This document shows, piece by piece, positions 8,572 through 17,985 of a stretch of 64,000 nucleotides of DNA. Position 1 is the stretch's first letter, and every line of letters starts with the position of its first letter. The DNA is from Parabacteroides distasonis ATCC 8503. Lineage in GTDB: Bacteria; Bacteroidota; Bacteroidia; Bacteroidales; Tannerellaceae. Location: NCBI RefSeq assembly GCF_000012845.1, contig NC_009615.1, positions 3,182,501 to 3,246,500 of the forward strand, given 5' to 3'. A program made the translations under genes and the position numbers. The notes beneath the pieces were generated by a model. It was given only the letters and a program-made list of their open reading frames with translations, made no database searches and was not told the origin of the DNA.

Positions 8572-10425
8572 ATGAAGGACACTCTTGAGACTAATTTGCC
8601 GGAAGAAGCCGGGAAATTGGAAGAAACTAAAAAACCGGTTGAGACGCCGGAAATCGATGCTACCGCAGACGTTGAAGCCAACGATACAGCGGAGGCGGAC
8701 GCTGCTATTGCCGCAGGTAAATTAACCAAAGAAGAAATTCTCGCTAAGTTAACCGAACTTGTTGAGACTTCCGTAGAGACTTCCCGTGGAGAAGTAGAGG
8801 CTTTGAAACAGGCTTACTACAAGATCCGTCGTAACGAGGTGGAAGAGCTCAAGAAGGAATTCATCGCTGATGGTGGCGAAGAAAAGGATTTTACAGCTCC
8901 CGCTGACGAAACCGAGAACAAGATCAAGGATTTGCTCACTTCTTATAAAGAGAAAAGAGCCGCTATCCTCGCCGAGGAAGAGCGTGTAAAGGCCGCTAAC
9001 TACGCTTTGAAATTGCAGTTAATCGACCAGTTGAAAGAGCTTTGCGAAAGCCAAGATGATTTCAATAAATTATACAACTCTTTCAAGGACATCCAACAAA
9101 GATGGAAAGAGGTGAAGGCCGTTCCCCAAGAGCACGTGAACGAGCTTTGGAAGAACTATCAGATCTACACCGAGAAATTCTATGATATTATCAAGATAAA
9201 CAATCAGTTCCGTGATTACGACTTCAAGAAGAATCTGGAATTGAAGACCGCCTTGTGCGAAACCGTAGAGAAACTAGGTAATGAGCCGGATGTTATCTCC
9301 GCTTTCCACCAGCTTCAGAAGCTGCACCAGCAATGGCGTGAGATCGGGCCGGTGGCGAAAGAGTTGCGTGAGGATTTATGGGCTCGCTTCAAAGCTGCCT
9401 CAACCGTGATCAATAAGCGTCACCAAGAGCACTTCGAGAAACTGAAAGCGAAAGAGCAGGAGAATCTGGATGCGAAGACCGTGATTTGCGAACAAATCGA
9501 GGCGATTGATTTCAGTGCGTTGAAATCGTTTAAGGATTGGGAAGAAAAGAATAAGGAGGTAATCGGCTTGCAAGAGAAATGGAAGACGATTGGTTTCGCT
9601 CCGAAAAAATATAATGTAAAGATATTCGAACGTTTCCGTGCCGCTTGCGATGTCTACTTCGAGAAGAAAAGCGAGTTCTACAAGGCGATCAAGAGCGATA
9701 TGGAGAAAAACCTCGACGCTAAACGTGCGTTATGTGAGAAAGCCGAGGCTTTGAAGGATAGTACGGACTGGAAGGATACGACGGATAAGATGATCGCTTT
9801 GCAGAAAGAATGGAAGACGATCGGACCGGTAGCCCGTAAGCATTCCGACGCTGTCTGGAAACGTTTTATCTCGGCTTGTGATTATTTCTTCGAGCAAAAG
9901 AATAAGAACGTTGTTTCCCAAAAGAGCATAGAGCAGACCAACTTGGCCGCTAAGAAAGAGTTGATCGCTAAGATTAAGGGCATGGACGAGAGCCTTGGAC
10001 ATGATGAGGCTATCACGACCTTGAAGTCTTATATGGCGGAATGGAACACGATCGGTTTCGTACCGTTCAAGGAGAAAGATAAGATCTACAAGGAATATCA
10101 CGAGGCGGTTGACCAACAATTCGATCGCTTGAAGGTAGACCAGAACGATCGCAAGATGCAGTCGTTCCGCAACAACCTAAACGAGATGACCAGCGGCGAA
10201 AGAGGTAAAGGCCGTTTGTTCAGCGAGCGTGATAAGTTGATGCGTATGTACGAGCGCATGAAGAACGAGCTTCAGACTTACGAGAACAACATCGGCTTCC
10301 TAAGCATTTCCTCCAAGGGCGGCGGCGGTTTACTGAAAGAAATGGAACGCAAGATCGAAAAACTGAAAGAGGATATGGCTTTAACAGTCAAGAAGATCGA
10401 TGCCATCGACGAGAATCTGGAATAA
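8572..10425 (+). CDS. DUF349 domain-containing coiled-coil protein
   Basis: The start is taken at ATG 8572 (617 residues); the in-frame TTG at 8566 is less likely. After an acidic, low-complexity lead of about 60 residues, the protein has repeated DUF349 units. Each has the pattern LxxxWxxIGxVxxxxxxxxWxxFxxxxDxFF, for example QEKWKTIGFAPKKYN and QKEWKTIGPVARKHS. The whole chain is charged and helical with no membrane segment. DUF349 proteins are widespread in Bacteroidota; their biochemical role is not established. The gene is monocistronic, ending in a strong terminator at 10445-10480. Confidence 0.88.
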   Translation: MKDTLETNLPEEAGKLEETKKPVETPEIDATADVEANDTAEADAAIAAGKLTKEEILAKLTELVETSVETSRGEVEALKQAYYKIRRNEVEELKKEFIADGGEEKDFTAPADETENKIKDLLTSYKEKRAAILAEEERVKAANYALKLQLIDQLKELCESQDDFNKLYNSFKDIQQRWKEVKAVPQEHVNELWKNYQIYTEKFYDIIKINNQFRDYDFKKNLELKTALCETVEKLGNEPDVISAFHQLQKLHQQWREIGPVAKELREDLWARFKAASTVINKRHQEHFEKLKAKEQENLDAKTVICEQIEAIDFSALKSFKDWEEKNKEVIGLQEKWKTIGFAPKKYNVKIFERFRAACDVYFEKKSEFYKAIKSDMEKNLDAKRALCEKAEALKDSTDWKDTTDKMIALQKEWKTIGPVARKHSDAVWKRFISACDYFFEQKNKNVVSQKSIEQTNLAAKKELIAKIKGMDESLGHDEAITTLKSYMAEWNTIGFVPFKEKDKIYKEYHEAVDQQFDRLKVDQNDRKMQSFRNNLNEMTSGERGKGRLFSERDKLMRMYERMKNELQTYENNIGFLSISSKGGGGLLKEMERKIEKLKEDMALTVKKIDAIDENLE

Positions 10426-10444
10426 CAATCTCATAAACCCGAGC

Positions 10445-10480
10445 AAAGCCGTCCTTTAAAAAGACGGCTTTGTTGTTTTT
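10445..10480 (+). terminator. Intrinsic terminator after the DUF349 gene
   Basis: AAAGCCGTC (10445-10453) pairs perfectly with GACGGCTTT (10463-10471). The 3' side continues into TGTTGTTTTT. Confidence 0.9.
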
Positions 10481-10488
10481 ACGCTTTT

Positions 10489-11697
10489 ATGTCACGGATA
10501 CATTATTTCAATCCCGGCCACGAGACGGCCGTACTTTTAGGGACACAGAACTACACGGCACCGACAAATGTCCGTAAAATGCAAAAAGACTTGGCGCTGC
10601 TGCCGGTTTGGTATGCGGAAGAGGATGATTTTGTCTATCTGGAAGATAGTAAGGCAACCCCTCCGTTTTTCGCCCATTTGCCCAAAGACCTACACCCGGC
10701 TCCTATACCTGTAACAAAAGCGATGCTGATGAAAAACGCTCCCTACCTCTCTCCTATGGACGCAGCCCCGTGGGGACTTTCCCCGCATAGTCTTCATTTA
10801 TTCGAGCAGTTGAGGGACAAGGCAAAAGTCCGGCTATCCGTCCCGACTTGGAAAGAGGATTATTTTCGCCTTACCGGTAGGCAAACGGCGGCGGAATGTC
10901 TGGAAAAGATACAGGCCCTCCTACCCGATCTCCCTATTCCGGTAGCGCCTCGTTTCTGCACGAAAATCCGGGAGGTGGAGAGATACATGATCTTATGCAA
11001 CGCTCCCTTCGTATTAAAAACACCCTATTCCTCTTCCGGACGGGGATTGCTATGGGTAGAGAAACGAAAACCGGATACAAAAACGAAAAACTGGATAGAG
11101 GGCGCATTCAACAAACAAGGAATGATCAGTATCGAAAGCGGATTAGACAAAGTACAGGATTTCGCCATGGAATTTTATTCCGACGGGCAAGGTACTGTCC
11201 GTTACGAGGGATTATCCGTTTTCAATACCGAGGAGCGAGGCTCCTATACAGGCAACATCCTAGAGGAACAATCCACCATGCTCTCTCGCATCACCCGATT
11301 CACGGGCGAAGAAACCTATTCCCGCATCCAAGAGGCGGTAGGCTCTGTATTACAAGAAGTGTACGGATCTACTTACGCGGGCTGTATAGGTGTGGATATG
11401 CTGGCCTATAGACAAAAGGATGGATCTTTCGCTATTCATCCCTGCATTGAGATCAATATGCGGTACACGATGGGAATGGTCGCTTTACGTCTATTCCAGC
11501 ATTATGTAGCGCCTAGGGCTGTTGGCGATTACCGGGTTTCTTACGAGAAGGAAGCCGGAGAAGCTCTCGAGAAACACCGCCTCATGTCTGAGACTTATCC
11601 ACTTCGCTTTGCGAATGGAAGGATTCAAGAAGGCTACCTCTCATTATGCCCCGTCACGAAAGACACACATTATCGAGCCTATTTATTGCTCATGTAA
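10489..11697 (+). CDS. ATP-grasp-like protein of unknown function
   Basis: This is a 402-residue soluble protein. I recognise no named family, but it has ATP-grasp features. A glycine/serine loop (LKTPYSSSGRGLLWV, about residues 180-194) resembles the nucleotide-binding loop. A late acidic metal motif (HPCIEINMRYTMG, about residues 316-328) matches the ExN of ATP-grasp ligases, and GVDMLAY lies just before it. These enzymes join a carboxylate to an amine or thiol using ATP. The substrate is unknown and no biosynthetic cluster surrounds the gene. The gene starts 8 bp after the preceding terminator U-run and is followed by the secreted esterase gene, which has its own -7 box. Confidence 0.6.
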   Translation: MSRIHYFNPGHETAVLLGTQNYTAPTNVRKMQKDLALLPVWYAEEDDFVYLEDSKATPPFFAHLPKDLHPAPIPVTKAMLMKNAPYLSPMDAAPWGLSPHSLHLFEQLRDKAKVRLSVPTWKEDYFRLTGRQTAAECLEKIQALLPDLPIPVAPRFCTKIREVERYMILCNAPFVLKTPYSSSGRGLLWVEKRKPDTKTKNWIEGAFNKQGMISIESGLDKVQDFAMEFYSDGQGTVRYEGLSVFNTEERGSYTGNILEEQSTMLSRITRFTGEETYSRIQEAVGSVLQEVYGSTYAGCIGVDMLAYRQKDGSFAIHPCIEINMRYTMGMVALRLFQHYVAPRAVGDYRVSYEKEAGEALEKHRLMSETYPLRFANGRIQEGYLSLCPVTKDTHYRAYLLLM

Positions 11698-11709
11698 CAG
11701 ATTATTCAT

Positions 11710-11717
11710 TACATTTG
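11710..11717 (+). promoter_or_regulatory. -7 promoter box for the esterase gene
   Basis: TACATTTG fits TAnnTTTG and lies 46 bp upstream of the ATG at 11763. It is just downstream of the preceding stop codon. A weak ATTG is found about 21 bp upstream as a possible -33 element. Confidence 0.5.
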
Positions 11718-11762
11718 TAAAAATCTTTAGACCTCAGTAATACCATTAATAAATTTATCATT

Positions 11763-12956
11763 ATGAAAAGATTATCAATCTTGGCCGTATTCATGCTGAT
11801 CAGCGTGATCACGTTCGCCCAACAAGCCCTTTGGGGTAGTCAGAACATCATCTCTCCGGAGATTCATCCGGATAACACCGTAACCTTCCGGTTCATGGCA
11901 CCCAAAGCGATCAAGGTGCAGGTAACAGGAGATTTCCTTCCCACACAGAAGATGGAGACTCAGTTCGGTTTAGTGGATGTACCCGGTACCGTTGATTTAA
12001 AGGAAGGTAAAGAAGGCGTTTGGGAATATACCACACCGGAACCTCTTCCCTCCGAATTATATAGCTATTCCTTTATTGTCGATGGATTAAAGACTACAGA
12101 TCCTAATAATGTCTATCTGAACCGTGACGTGGCATCCGTTACGAATATCTTTATCATCAAGGGTGGACAGGGCGATTTATACAGCGTTAATGATGTTCCT
12201 CACGGAACGGTCGCTCGCCGTTGGTATGAGAGCCCGACATTGGGAAAGACCCGCCGTATTACCGTTTATACGCCGGCTGGCTATGAGACAAGTGGCAAAA
12301 AATATCCGGTATTCTACCTCTTACATGGCATGGGTGGCGACGAGGAAGCTTGGATCGCCTTAGGACGTACGGCCCAGATCTTAGACAATTTGATCGCCCA
12401 AGGTAAGGCAAAACCGATGATCGTGGTTATGACAAACGGAAACGCGGATCAAGAGGCCGCTCCGGGAGAATCCAGCCTAGGTTTAGTTAAGCCGAATATG
12501 CAACTACCTAAAACCATGGAGGGTAGCATGGAAAGCAGCTTCCCGGATGTCATTAAGTTTATCGAGAGCAATTACCGTGTGGAAAAAAAGAAATCCAGCC
12601 GTGCGATAGCCGGACTTTCCATGGGCGGTTTCCATTCTTTGCATATATCTAAGCAATATCCTGATATGTTCGATTACGTAGGATTATTCTCTGCCGCTAT
12701 CCTCCCCCGTGAAGGCTCCGAATCTCCCATCTACCAGAATATGGATGAGAAGCTGAAAGTACAATTCGGCAAGCACCCGAAATTATACTGGATCGCCATC
12801 GGCAAGACCGACTTCTTATACAAGAACAACGTAGACTATCGCAAGAAACTAGACGATAACGGCTACAAATACGAATACTACGAGAGCGACGGCGGCCATA
12901 TCTGGAAAAACTGGCGCATCTACCTCACAAAATTCGCCCCAATGTTATTCAAATAA
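11763..12956 (+). CDS. Secreted esterase-family alpha/beta hydrolase
   Basis: This 397-residue protein has a signal peptide (MKRLSILAVFMLISVITFA). Residues 30-130 look like an N-terminal Ig-like/E-set domain (VTFRFMAPKAIKVQVTGDF). The catalytic esterase domain follows from about residue 150 (WYESPTLGKTRRITVYTPAGY). The nucleophile elbow is GLSMGG with Ser286; likely partners are Asp350 (GKTDFLY) and His379 (SDGGHIWKNW). This architecture is shared by feruloyl/acetyl esterases that deacylate plant polysaccharides. The exact substrate is unknown, and no SusC/D pair or glycoside hydrolase lies next to it. The 3' end faces a convergent response-regulator gene across a REP-like hairpin. Confidence 0.87.
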   Translation: MKRLSILAVFMLISVITFAQQALWGSQNIISPEIHPDNTVTFRFMAPKAIKVQVTGDFLPTQKMETQFGLVDVPGTVDLKEGKEGVWEYTTPEPLPSELYSYSFIVDGLKTTDPNNVYLNRDVASVTNIFIIKGGQGDLYSVNDVPHGTVARRWYESPTLGKTRRITVYTPAGYETSGKKYPVFYLLHGMGGDEEAWIALGRTAQILDNLIAQGKAKPMIVVMTNGNADQEAAPGESSLGLVKPNMQLPKTMEGSMESSFPDVIKFIESNYRVEKKKSSRAIAGLSMGGFHSLHISKQYPDMFDYVGLFSAAILPREGSESPIYQNMDEKLKVQFGKHPKLYWIAIGKTDFLYKNNVDYRKKLDDNGYKYEYYESDGGHIWKNWRIYLTKFAPMLFK

Positions 12957-12972
12957 CAAAATACCCAGTTGT

Positions 12973-12999
12973 AGAGACGCGGCATGTGCCGCATCTCTA
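12973..12999. repeat. REP-like hairpin, family copy 3
   Basis: AGAGACGCGGCA pairs with TGCCGCATCTCT (one mismatch). It sits between two convergent genes, 17 bp after the esterase stop. It could serve as a shared 3' boundary. Confidence 0.75.
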
Positions 13000-13021
13000 T
13001 GACCTAGCTACAGTCATATAA

Positions 13022-13717
13022 TTACAACGTATTCTTAAGGATACGCTTAAATACAACATCTCTGAGATTACGGGCGATCGGGATTTGATAGGATTCGATA
13101 CGTAATCTATTCCCTTCTACCAGATCGACACGATCCGCATTAATTATATACGATTTATGCGTTTGGAGAAATTGATCATCGGGTAGGGATTCCCCGATCC
13201 GCTTCAAGGTTGAATGGGTCAATACTCTACCGGAAGTAGTATAGATACTAACATAATTTTCCAACGCCTCTACAAATAAGATATCTCTTAGGTAGATCTT
13301 ACGCATTTGCTTCTCGCTTTTCACGAAGAACGAGGCATCCGCATCCGGCGTATTCTCCCGAGCCAACAGGTCGTGCACCTTATTCACGCCTTTTAAGAAA
13401 CGCTCAAAGGAAATAGGCTTCAGCAAATAATCCACGACATCCAGCTCATACCCTTTCAAGGCATATTGCTCATAAGCGGAAGTAACGATCACTTTGGGAG
13501 GCTGGTTTAAGGTCGCCAATAAATCCAAACCGGAAAGATAAGGCATCTCGATATCTAACAAAAGTAAATCCGGCTGCTGAGTTTTCAACAGGGTATTTAA
13601 TTGGATAGCGTCCTCACATACACCGGTCAAGGAGAGAAAATCCACTCGCTCCACATACGATTGCAATCCTTTACGGGCCATCGGCTCATCATCTGTTATC
13701 ACGCAGGTTATTGTCAT
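13022..13717 (-). CDS. LytTR-family response regulator
   Basis: This 231-residue protein has an N-terminal receiver domain (residues 1-115) with the acidic pair DDE at 9-11, phosphoacceptor Asp55 in LLLLDIEMP and the KP motif in YLLKPI. The C-terminal LytTR DNA-binding domain (about residues 130-230) contains IYLRDILFVEALENYV and FLQTHKSYIIN. It is a transcription regulator controlled by the sensor kinase encoded immediately upstream, with which it overlaps by 4 bp (ATGA). Together with the outer-membrane protein gene it forms a three-gene operon. Target genes cannot be read from the window. Confidence 0.93.
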   Translation of the reverse strand: MTITCVITDDEPMARKGLQSYVERVDFLSLTGVCEDAIQLNTLLKTQQPDLLLLDIEMPYLSGLDLLATLNQPPKVIVTSAYEQYALKGYELDVVDYLLKPISFERFLKGVNKVHDLLARENTPDADASFFVKSEKQMRKIYLRDILFVEALENYVSIYTTSGRVLTHSTLKRIGESLPDDQFLQTHKSYIINADRVDLVEGNRLRIESYQIPIARNLRDVVFKRILKNTL

Positions 13718-14796
13718 ATATCTTCTATTTCAATCATTAATTCCGCTACGAACTCAGTCTCTTCTTTCCGGGTTTCCAAACGGTGCTTATTGGGATACAA
13801 CAAAGATAATCGGCGGCGTAAATTTACCAGACCGATGCCTTTACGTTGCCGTTCATCCACCGATTTACGCAACGCTTCGTCCTCCGCTGAAAGCTCGGGG
13901 ATGGAGTTTCGTATAAACAAACTGATCCGGTTATTTTCCCATTTCATGATAATATCCAATTGATAATCGCCACCTACGTATTTAAAAGCGTTCTCTACCA
14001 ACGGGAGGAAGAGTAACGGATAAATATTCAGTTCATTCAATTCGGGCGGAAACTCTACACGCAACCGCAGGCGTTCACTCATACGAAGCTTACGCAAAGC
14101 TATATAAGTTTTCAAATAATCAATTTCTTGTAGGATACTGACCTTCTGATTACCGCCATACAGTTGGTAACGCAAGAGTTCGGATATCATCTCTAACGTG
14201 CGACGAGGCGCCTTGTTACTTTCATCAATCTGGAAATAAACGGTATTAAGCGCATTAAACAAGAAGTGAGGATGATATTGGGATTTCAAGAACTTCAATT
14301 CCGTCTGTAATTGATCATTCTTGATCTTTTCCAGTTGGATACGCTGCTCGGCGTAATCTTTATCCAATACTTGAGCTCGCTGAACATTATAGACCATAAA
14401 CGCAAACAAACACCCTATCACGTTCGCGATTATTATATCGTCCATATGGAAAGCATCACCGGTAAATATACGGGTTATTGCCAACGTAGCATTCACACCC
14501 AATATAATCAATAAGAAAGGCATTCCATACGATCTCCAAACAAATTTCCATCTATTCGGTTCTTTCGCTCTTCGGCTCTTCTCGATCTGCCATCTGAAAT
14601 AAATAAAAAACAAATAAGAGACAAAAGCAAGGATCACGATTTCTAAGATACTATTCCCCAAGGACTGTGTCCAATAGTGTCCTTCTTTCGTATAATCCGT
14701 TACCCAGCGGATACAAGAATACAAAGAGACCGCAAAAATCATGGCATATACCCACTTATATATCTTTTTCATAAACCATTTGTCTAGAGGTTTCAC
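13714..14796 (-). CDS. LytS-type sensor histidine kinase
   Basis: This 360-residue inner-membrane kinase has four predicted helices (about residues 14-30, 48-67, 90-108 and 118-138). The cytoplasmic His_kinase domain contains KSQYHPHFLFNALN with the probable phosphoacceptor His177. A HATPase module follows with the N-box PLVENAFKYV and the G-box GIGLVNLRRRL. No extracytoplasmic sensor domain of any size is present, so it probably senses through the membrane or through the partner outer-membrane protein. It overlaps both neighbours by 4 bp, which strongly suggests coupled translation of receptor, kinase and regulator. Confidence 0.92.
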   Translation of the reverse strand: MKPLDKWFMKKIYKWVYAMIFAVSLYSCIRWVTDYTKEGHYWTQSLGNSILEIVILAFVSYLFFIYFRWQIEKSRRAKEPNRWKFVWRSYGMPFLLIILGVNATLAITRIFTGDAFHMDDIIIANVIGCLFAFMVYNVQRAQVLDKDYAEQRIQLEKIKNDQLQTELKFLKSQYHPHFLFNALNTVYFQIDESNKAPRRTLEMISELLRYQLYGGNQKVSILQEIDYLKTYIALRKLRMSERLRLRVEFPPELNELNIYPLLFLPLVENAFKYVGGDYQLDIIMKWENNRISLFIRNSIPELSAEDEALRKSVDERQRKGIGLVNLRRRLSLLYPNKHRLETRKEETEFVAELMIEIEDI

Positions 14797-16952
14797 AAAT
14801 TTATTCTTTTACTTTCATCTACGCTATGCTTCCGGCGAGATTCTTTCACCTCCAAACCACGATTTATACGATAGGTCAATGAAATACCGACTACCGTCCG
14901 GTTCATCCGCTCTTTTATAAAAGCGTGCTGGGTGGGAGTCATCACGCTCATTCTCGATACATTTGAATGGAAAATATCCCGTGCGAATAACTGGATCGTT
15001 CCCCGGCCTTTCCATATCTTCTTCTGGATACCGGCATTTATTTGCCATAACGGATAGATCGTAGCTTGTCCCGCCGCCATTTTCCCATTATAGAAACCGA
15101 TAAGTTCAGCGCTCCAAGTCCGGGCAAAGTTAAACTGATTCGAGATCCCGATATTCGGTGTCCATCTCTCATTCACCTTTACTTGATAATTCTCCGGCAA
15201 ACGATACCGGTTATAGATCCAGGATGCGCTGACGTTCACGTTCCAAAATGAGGTTAGCGGTAACTGGGAGGTACTGAGCCGAGGACCTACGCTGACGCGG
15301 GAAGAGAGATTTTCCGGTGAGACATAAACAACATAGTTCCCTTGATCCAAATAGCTCTTGATAATTACATCCTTCGTATAATTGAAAGCAAGCCCCACCC
15401 GGAATAAATCGCCATATATATAGGCCAGTTCCAGATTATCGGATAATTCCGGGCGTAATAAGGTGTTACCTTTATCATACGTATACTCATCGTGGATATA
15501 TACAAACGGATTCAGGTCCCGGTAATTCGGACGGACAATCCGTTTGCCATAAGTAAGCGACAGACTATTCCCATTCCTCAAGGCATACTGAACAGAAAGC
15601 GTAGGGAATAAATGTGTATAATGATTGGTAAAGGAGGAGTCTCTTTGATAAGCGTTACCCGACTGTTCACCCTCTATACGGGTATTCTCCAGACGAAGAC
15701 CTGCCTCCAGACTTACCGAAGAGAATTTGGCGTCAAGCTGTATATAGCCTGCGTTTATATTCTCGTCATACTGAAAATCACAACTCAAGTCATGGTCCGA
15801 CTGCCAAGAGTCGCCTTGTAGCCGATTATAATCAGCGTTATTATCGATAGAGACGAAAGAGGTCTTGGCGCCCGCATGGAACGTGAAGGATTTCGAGAAA
15901 GGCCACACCAGATTCACTTGTCCGGAGTATAAATGGATTCCTCCACCCATATCCCCAAACAAGGTATCTTGGCTATTCAAATATTGATCTTCCTCGTATC
16001 GATAACGCAAGTAGTCCATAGAGGCATCCAAGACCCCGCCATCGGAGTTAAAGGTATGTGTTAAACTTAAAACAGCCGTAAAATTATCCCGCGAACGATT
16101 CTGGTCGTTCAAGGTACGAAGCAAACCTCCGGTTTGCGGAGATCGCTTAGGAATGGATGAGTTCATGTCTCCCTCAACCTTGCTACCCGCCAGATTTCCA
16201 TCCGTGGAAAGCCCTATCGTAGTCTTTTCCGACATTTGATAATCGATCCCGAAACGATAATAGTTTGACTTATTCTTCCAAGTTCGATAGGAAGATTGCG
16301 TCATCTGCCCGGTCTCCCCTTCCGGCCGCCAACCTTCCAGATAGCTTCTCTCCACATACAAATCATCGTAATCATTCTTCCGGGAATAGGAATAAGAGAG
16401 ATAGAAGTTGAACTTATTCGTCCGCAGATTCAAGGTAGTAGAAGCGAAACCTTCCCCATATTTACCTTGGTCATAACTACCATTTACCGAAAGGTTCATT
16501 CCCCTTCGCAATATCTTCTTCGTACGTATATCGATAATACCGGAGTTTCCACTAGCGTCGTAACGTGCCGATGGCTGCGTAATCAAATCGATTTTATCTG
16601 TAATGGAGGCAGGAGTCGATTTTAAGAGGTTGACAAGATCTTGCCCCGATAAATAGGTCGGCTTACCATCCATCAAGATATTCGCTCCGTTTTGACCATT
16701 CAAGAAAATAGTGCCATCGTTTTGTATCACGATTCCCGGCAAACTGGTCAACACGTCGTAGACATTCCCTTGGCTTTGGGTGATAGAGGCATCCAGCCTA
16801 TAAGTCATCTTCCCCGGTTTCATCTCTACCGTAGGGAGCTTAGCCATTATCACCACCTCCTGTAGCTTCTGGTCCGCTATCGTATCGACCTGTCCCCAAC
16901 CGCTAAAAGAACCAATTGTCAATAGAACTACTATAAAAAAATTCCTGCTCAT
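14793..16952 (-). CDS. Outer-membrane TonB-receptor-like beta-barrel protein
   Basis: This 719-residue protein has a signal peptide ending near GWGQ. A plug-like domain (residues 25-150; LQEVVIMAKLP, VYDVLTSLPGIVIQNDG, ANILMDGKPTYLSG) is followed by a large barrel rich in alternating aromatic strands (for example LSLTYGKRIVRPNYRDLNPF). It lacks an N-terminal carboxypeptidase-regulatory domain and does not have a SusD partner, so it belongs to the outer-membrane beta-barrel group next to LytS/LytR pairs rather than to SusC. As first gene of the operon it may be a ligand sensor or transporter that informs the kinase. Substrate is unknown. Confidence 0.85.
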   Translation of the reverse strand: MSRNFFIVVLLTIGSFSGWGQVDTIADQKLQEVVIMAKLPTVEMKPGKMTYRLDASITQSQGNVYDVLTSLPGIVIQNDGTIFLNGQNGANILMDGKPTYLSGQDLVNLLKSTPASITDKIDLITQPSARYDASGNSGIIDIRTKKILRRGMNLSVNGSYDQGKYGEGFASTTLNLRTNKFNFYLSYSYSRKNDYDDLYVERSYLEGWRPEGETGQMTQSSYRTWKNKSNYYRFGIDYQMSEKTTIGLSTDGNLAGSKVEGDMNSSIPKRSPQTGGLLRTLNDQNRSRDNFTAVLSLTHTFNSDGGVLDASMDYLRYRYEEDQYLNSQDTLFGDMGGGIHLYSGQVNLVWPFSKSFTFHAGAKTSFVSIDNNADYNRLQGDSWQSDHDLSCDFQYDENINAGYIQLDAKFSSVSLEAGLRLENTRIEGEQSGNAYQRDSSFTNHYTHLFPTLSVQYALRNGNSLSLTYGKRIVRPNYRDLNPFVYIHDEYTYDKGNTLLRPELSDNLELAYIYGDLFRVGLAFNYTKDVIIKSYLDQGNYVVYVSPENLSSRVSVGPRLSTSQLPLTSFWNVNVSASWIYNRYRLPENYQVKVNERWTPNIGISNQFNFARTWSAELIGFYNGKMAAGQATIYPLWQINAGIQKKIWKGRGTIQLFARDIFHSNVSRMSVMTPTQHAFIKERMNRTVVGISLTYRINRGLEVKESRRKHSVDESKRINL

Positions 16953-17350
16953 GTCGTTTTTATATCAAAATTACATCAGCAGGAATATCCAATCAAATTA
17001 TTGTGACCAACGGAAGTATCCGGGGGATGAAAGGTAAAATCTCCTACTTTTGCCTTCTGAAGTGAATAACTTGCGGCTTGTCGAGTGAATAACTAACGAG
17101 TATACCCAGTGAATAACTAACGGCTTTAGAAGTGATTAGTTATTCACTTCTAAACGCTTTTTCCAGCTGTTGATCAAGCAAAATTCTCATTTCCATAAAG
17201 TCATCCACGAAGAGGCTTTTCTGTCTTTTTGAGTAGTATTAGAGCTTTTCCATAACATCTCATTTCCACAGGAATCACAAGATAAAGGAGGGGAGATAAC
17301 AATAAACAGTGCTTTTCCAATGAAAAAGACCGTTTTCGATACACATTAGG
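16953..17350. other. Intergenic region with 23-bp periodic repeats
   Basis: No gene was recognised here. TACTTTTG at 17045-17052 fits a -7 box on the plus strand but lacks a -33 partner. The repeats at 17061-17148 and the 320-bp element beginning at 17351 are annotated separately. Confidence 0.5.
17061..17148. repeat. Four AGTGAATAACT repeats at 23-24 bp period
   Basis: AGTGAATAACT occurs at 17061, 17084 and 17108. A related dyad, AGTGATTAGTTATTCACT, lies at 17131-17148. The spacing is 23, 24 and 23 bp, about two helical turns, with partly conserved spacers (AACGGCTT-like). The 18-bp dyad recurs exactly at 55293-55310. A multi-site operator or a dispersed repeat is possible. Confidence 0.65.
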
Positions 17351-17671
17351 CGACAAAAGCCTACACATACGGTCGCGTTAAGCAACGCCAGTAGTGCCAT
17401 TGGGCATTATAAGCAGTCGCAAATAGGGTTGTAAGTAGTCGTGAATGGGCATTCTTACCTCCTTATAGCCCTATCGTAACACCGTTTTTCCCTCCTTTTG
17501 CTCCATCGGATATGAATTACGATGAATTATTTTCGCTAGAACAAAAGGCTATTTTTCGGCATTGCTCTATCAATGAACCGATTGCTGATTTATTTTTTCA
17601 AATTCAAGCACAAGACGTACCTTAGCCCGGAAAAACCGATTCTCCGAGACTTCCGATTACAAATTGTCAAT
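17351..17671. repeat. 320-bp non-coding element, copy A
   Basis: This segment aligns without net gaps to 37880-38200. Shared blocks are CGACAAAAGCCTAC at offset 0, a GCAACGCCA/TAGTGCC/TTGGGCAT block near offset 31, CCCTATCGTAAC at offset 118, TTCGCTAGAACAAAAG at offset 181 and an ATTACAAA/TGTCAA block at the end. The first 60 bp are about 80% identical by eye. There is no ORF. It ends 114 bp before the toxin-antitoxin pair. Confidence 0.75.
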
Positions 17672-17784
17672 CCTAACAGATTGTCATATCCTTCGATCGT
17701 CTTTCTCGAAATCTCTCAAAGATGATTATCAATTCAATAAAAAAACGTATTTTTGTCACATACAATCTATAAACAACCCAAGAT

Positions 17785-17982
17785 ATGGAAGTGACAGTCA
17801 AGAAAGTAGAAATTACCTTACCGGAGGTAGACATGGCCTTGCTCAAAGAACTGGCCAAGAAATTCGGTTGGAATATCAGCAGGAAGAAGTCCGGTATAGA
17901 GAAGGGACTGGAGGATATCAAGGCCGGAAGAACACACAAAGCGAAAAACGCAGAAGATATGTTTCAACAAATCCTTGGTTGA
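17785..17982 (+). CDS. Putative antitoxin of a YafQ-type module
   Basis: This 65-residue protein lies directly upstream of a YafQ-like toxin gene, with only 3 bp between stop and start. That is the classic antitoxin-first arrangement. The N-terminal half (VEITLPEVDMALLKELAKKFGWNI) resembles a short dimerising DNA-binding region; the basic C-terminal tail would wrap the toxin. I do not recognise the exact antitoxin family, so the call rests on size, position and partner. The pair sits between the 320-bp element and folE, suggesting insertion by horizontal transfer. Confidence 0.7.
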   Translation: MEVTVKKVEITLPEVDMALLKELAKKFGWNISRKKSGIEKGLEDIKAGRTHKAKNAEDMFQQILG

Positions 17983-17985
17983 CCC

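Noticed and set aside
17061..17148. CRISPR-like spacing of short repeats
   Set aside because: The conserved part is only about 11 bp, the spacers share sequence, only four units exist and no cas genes are present.
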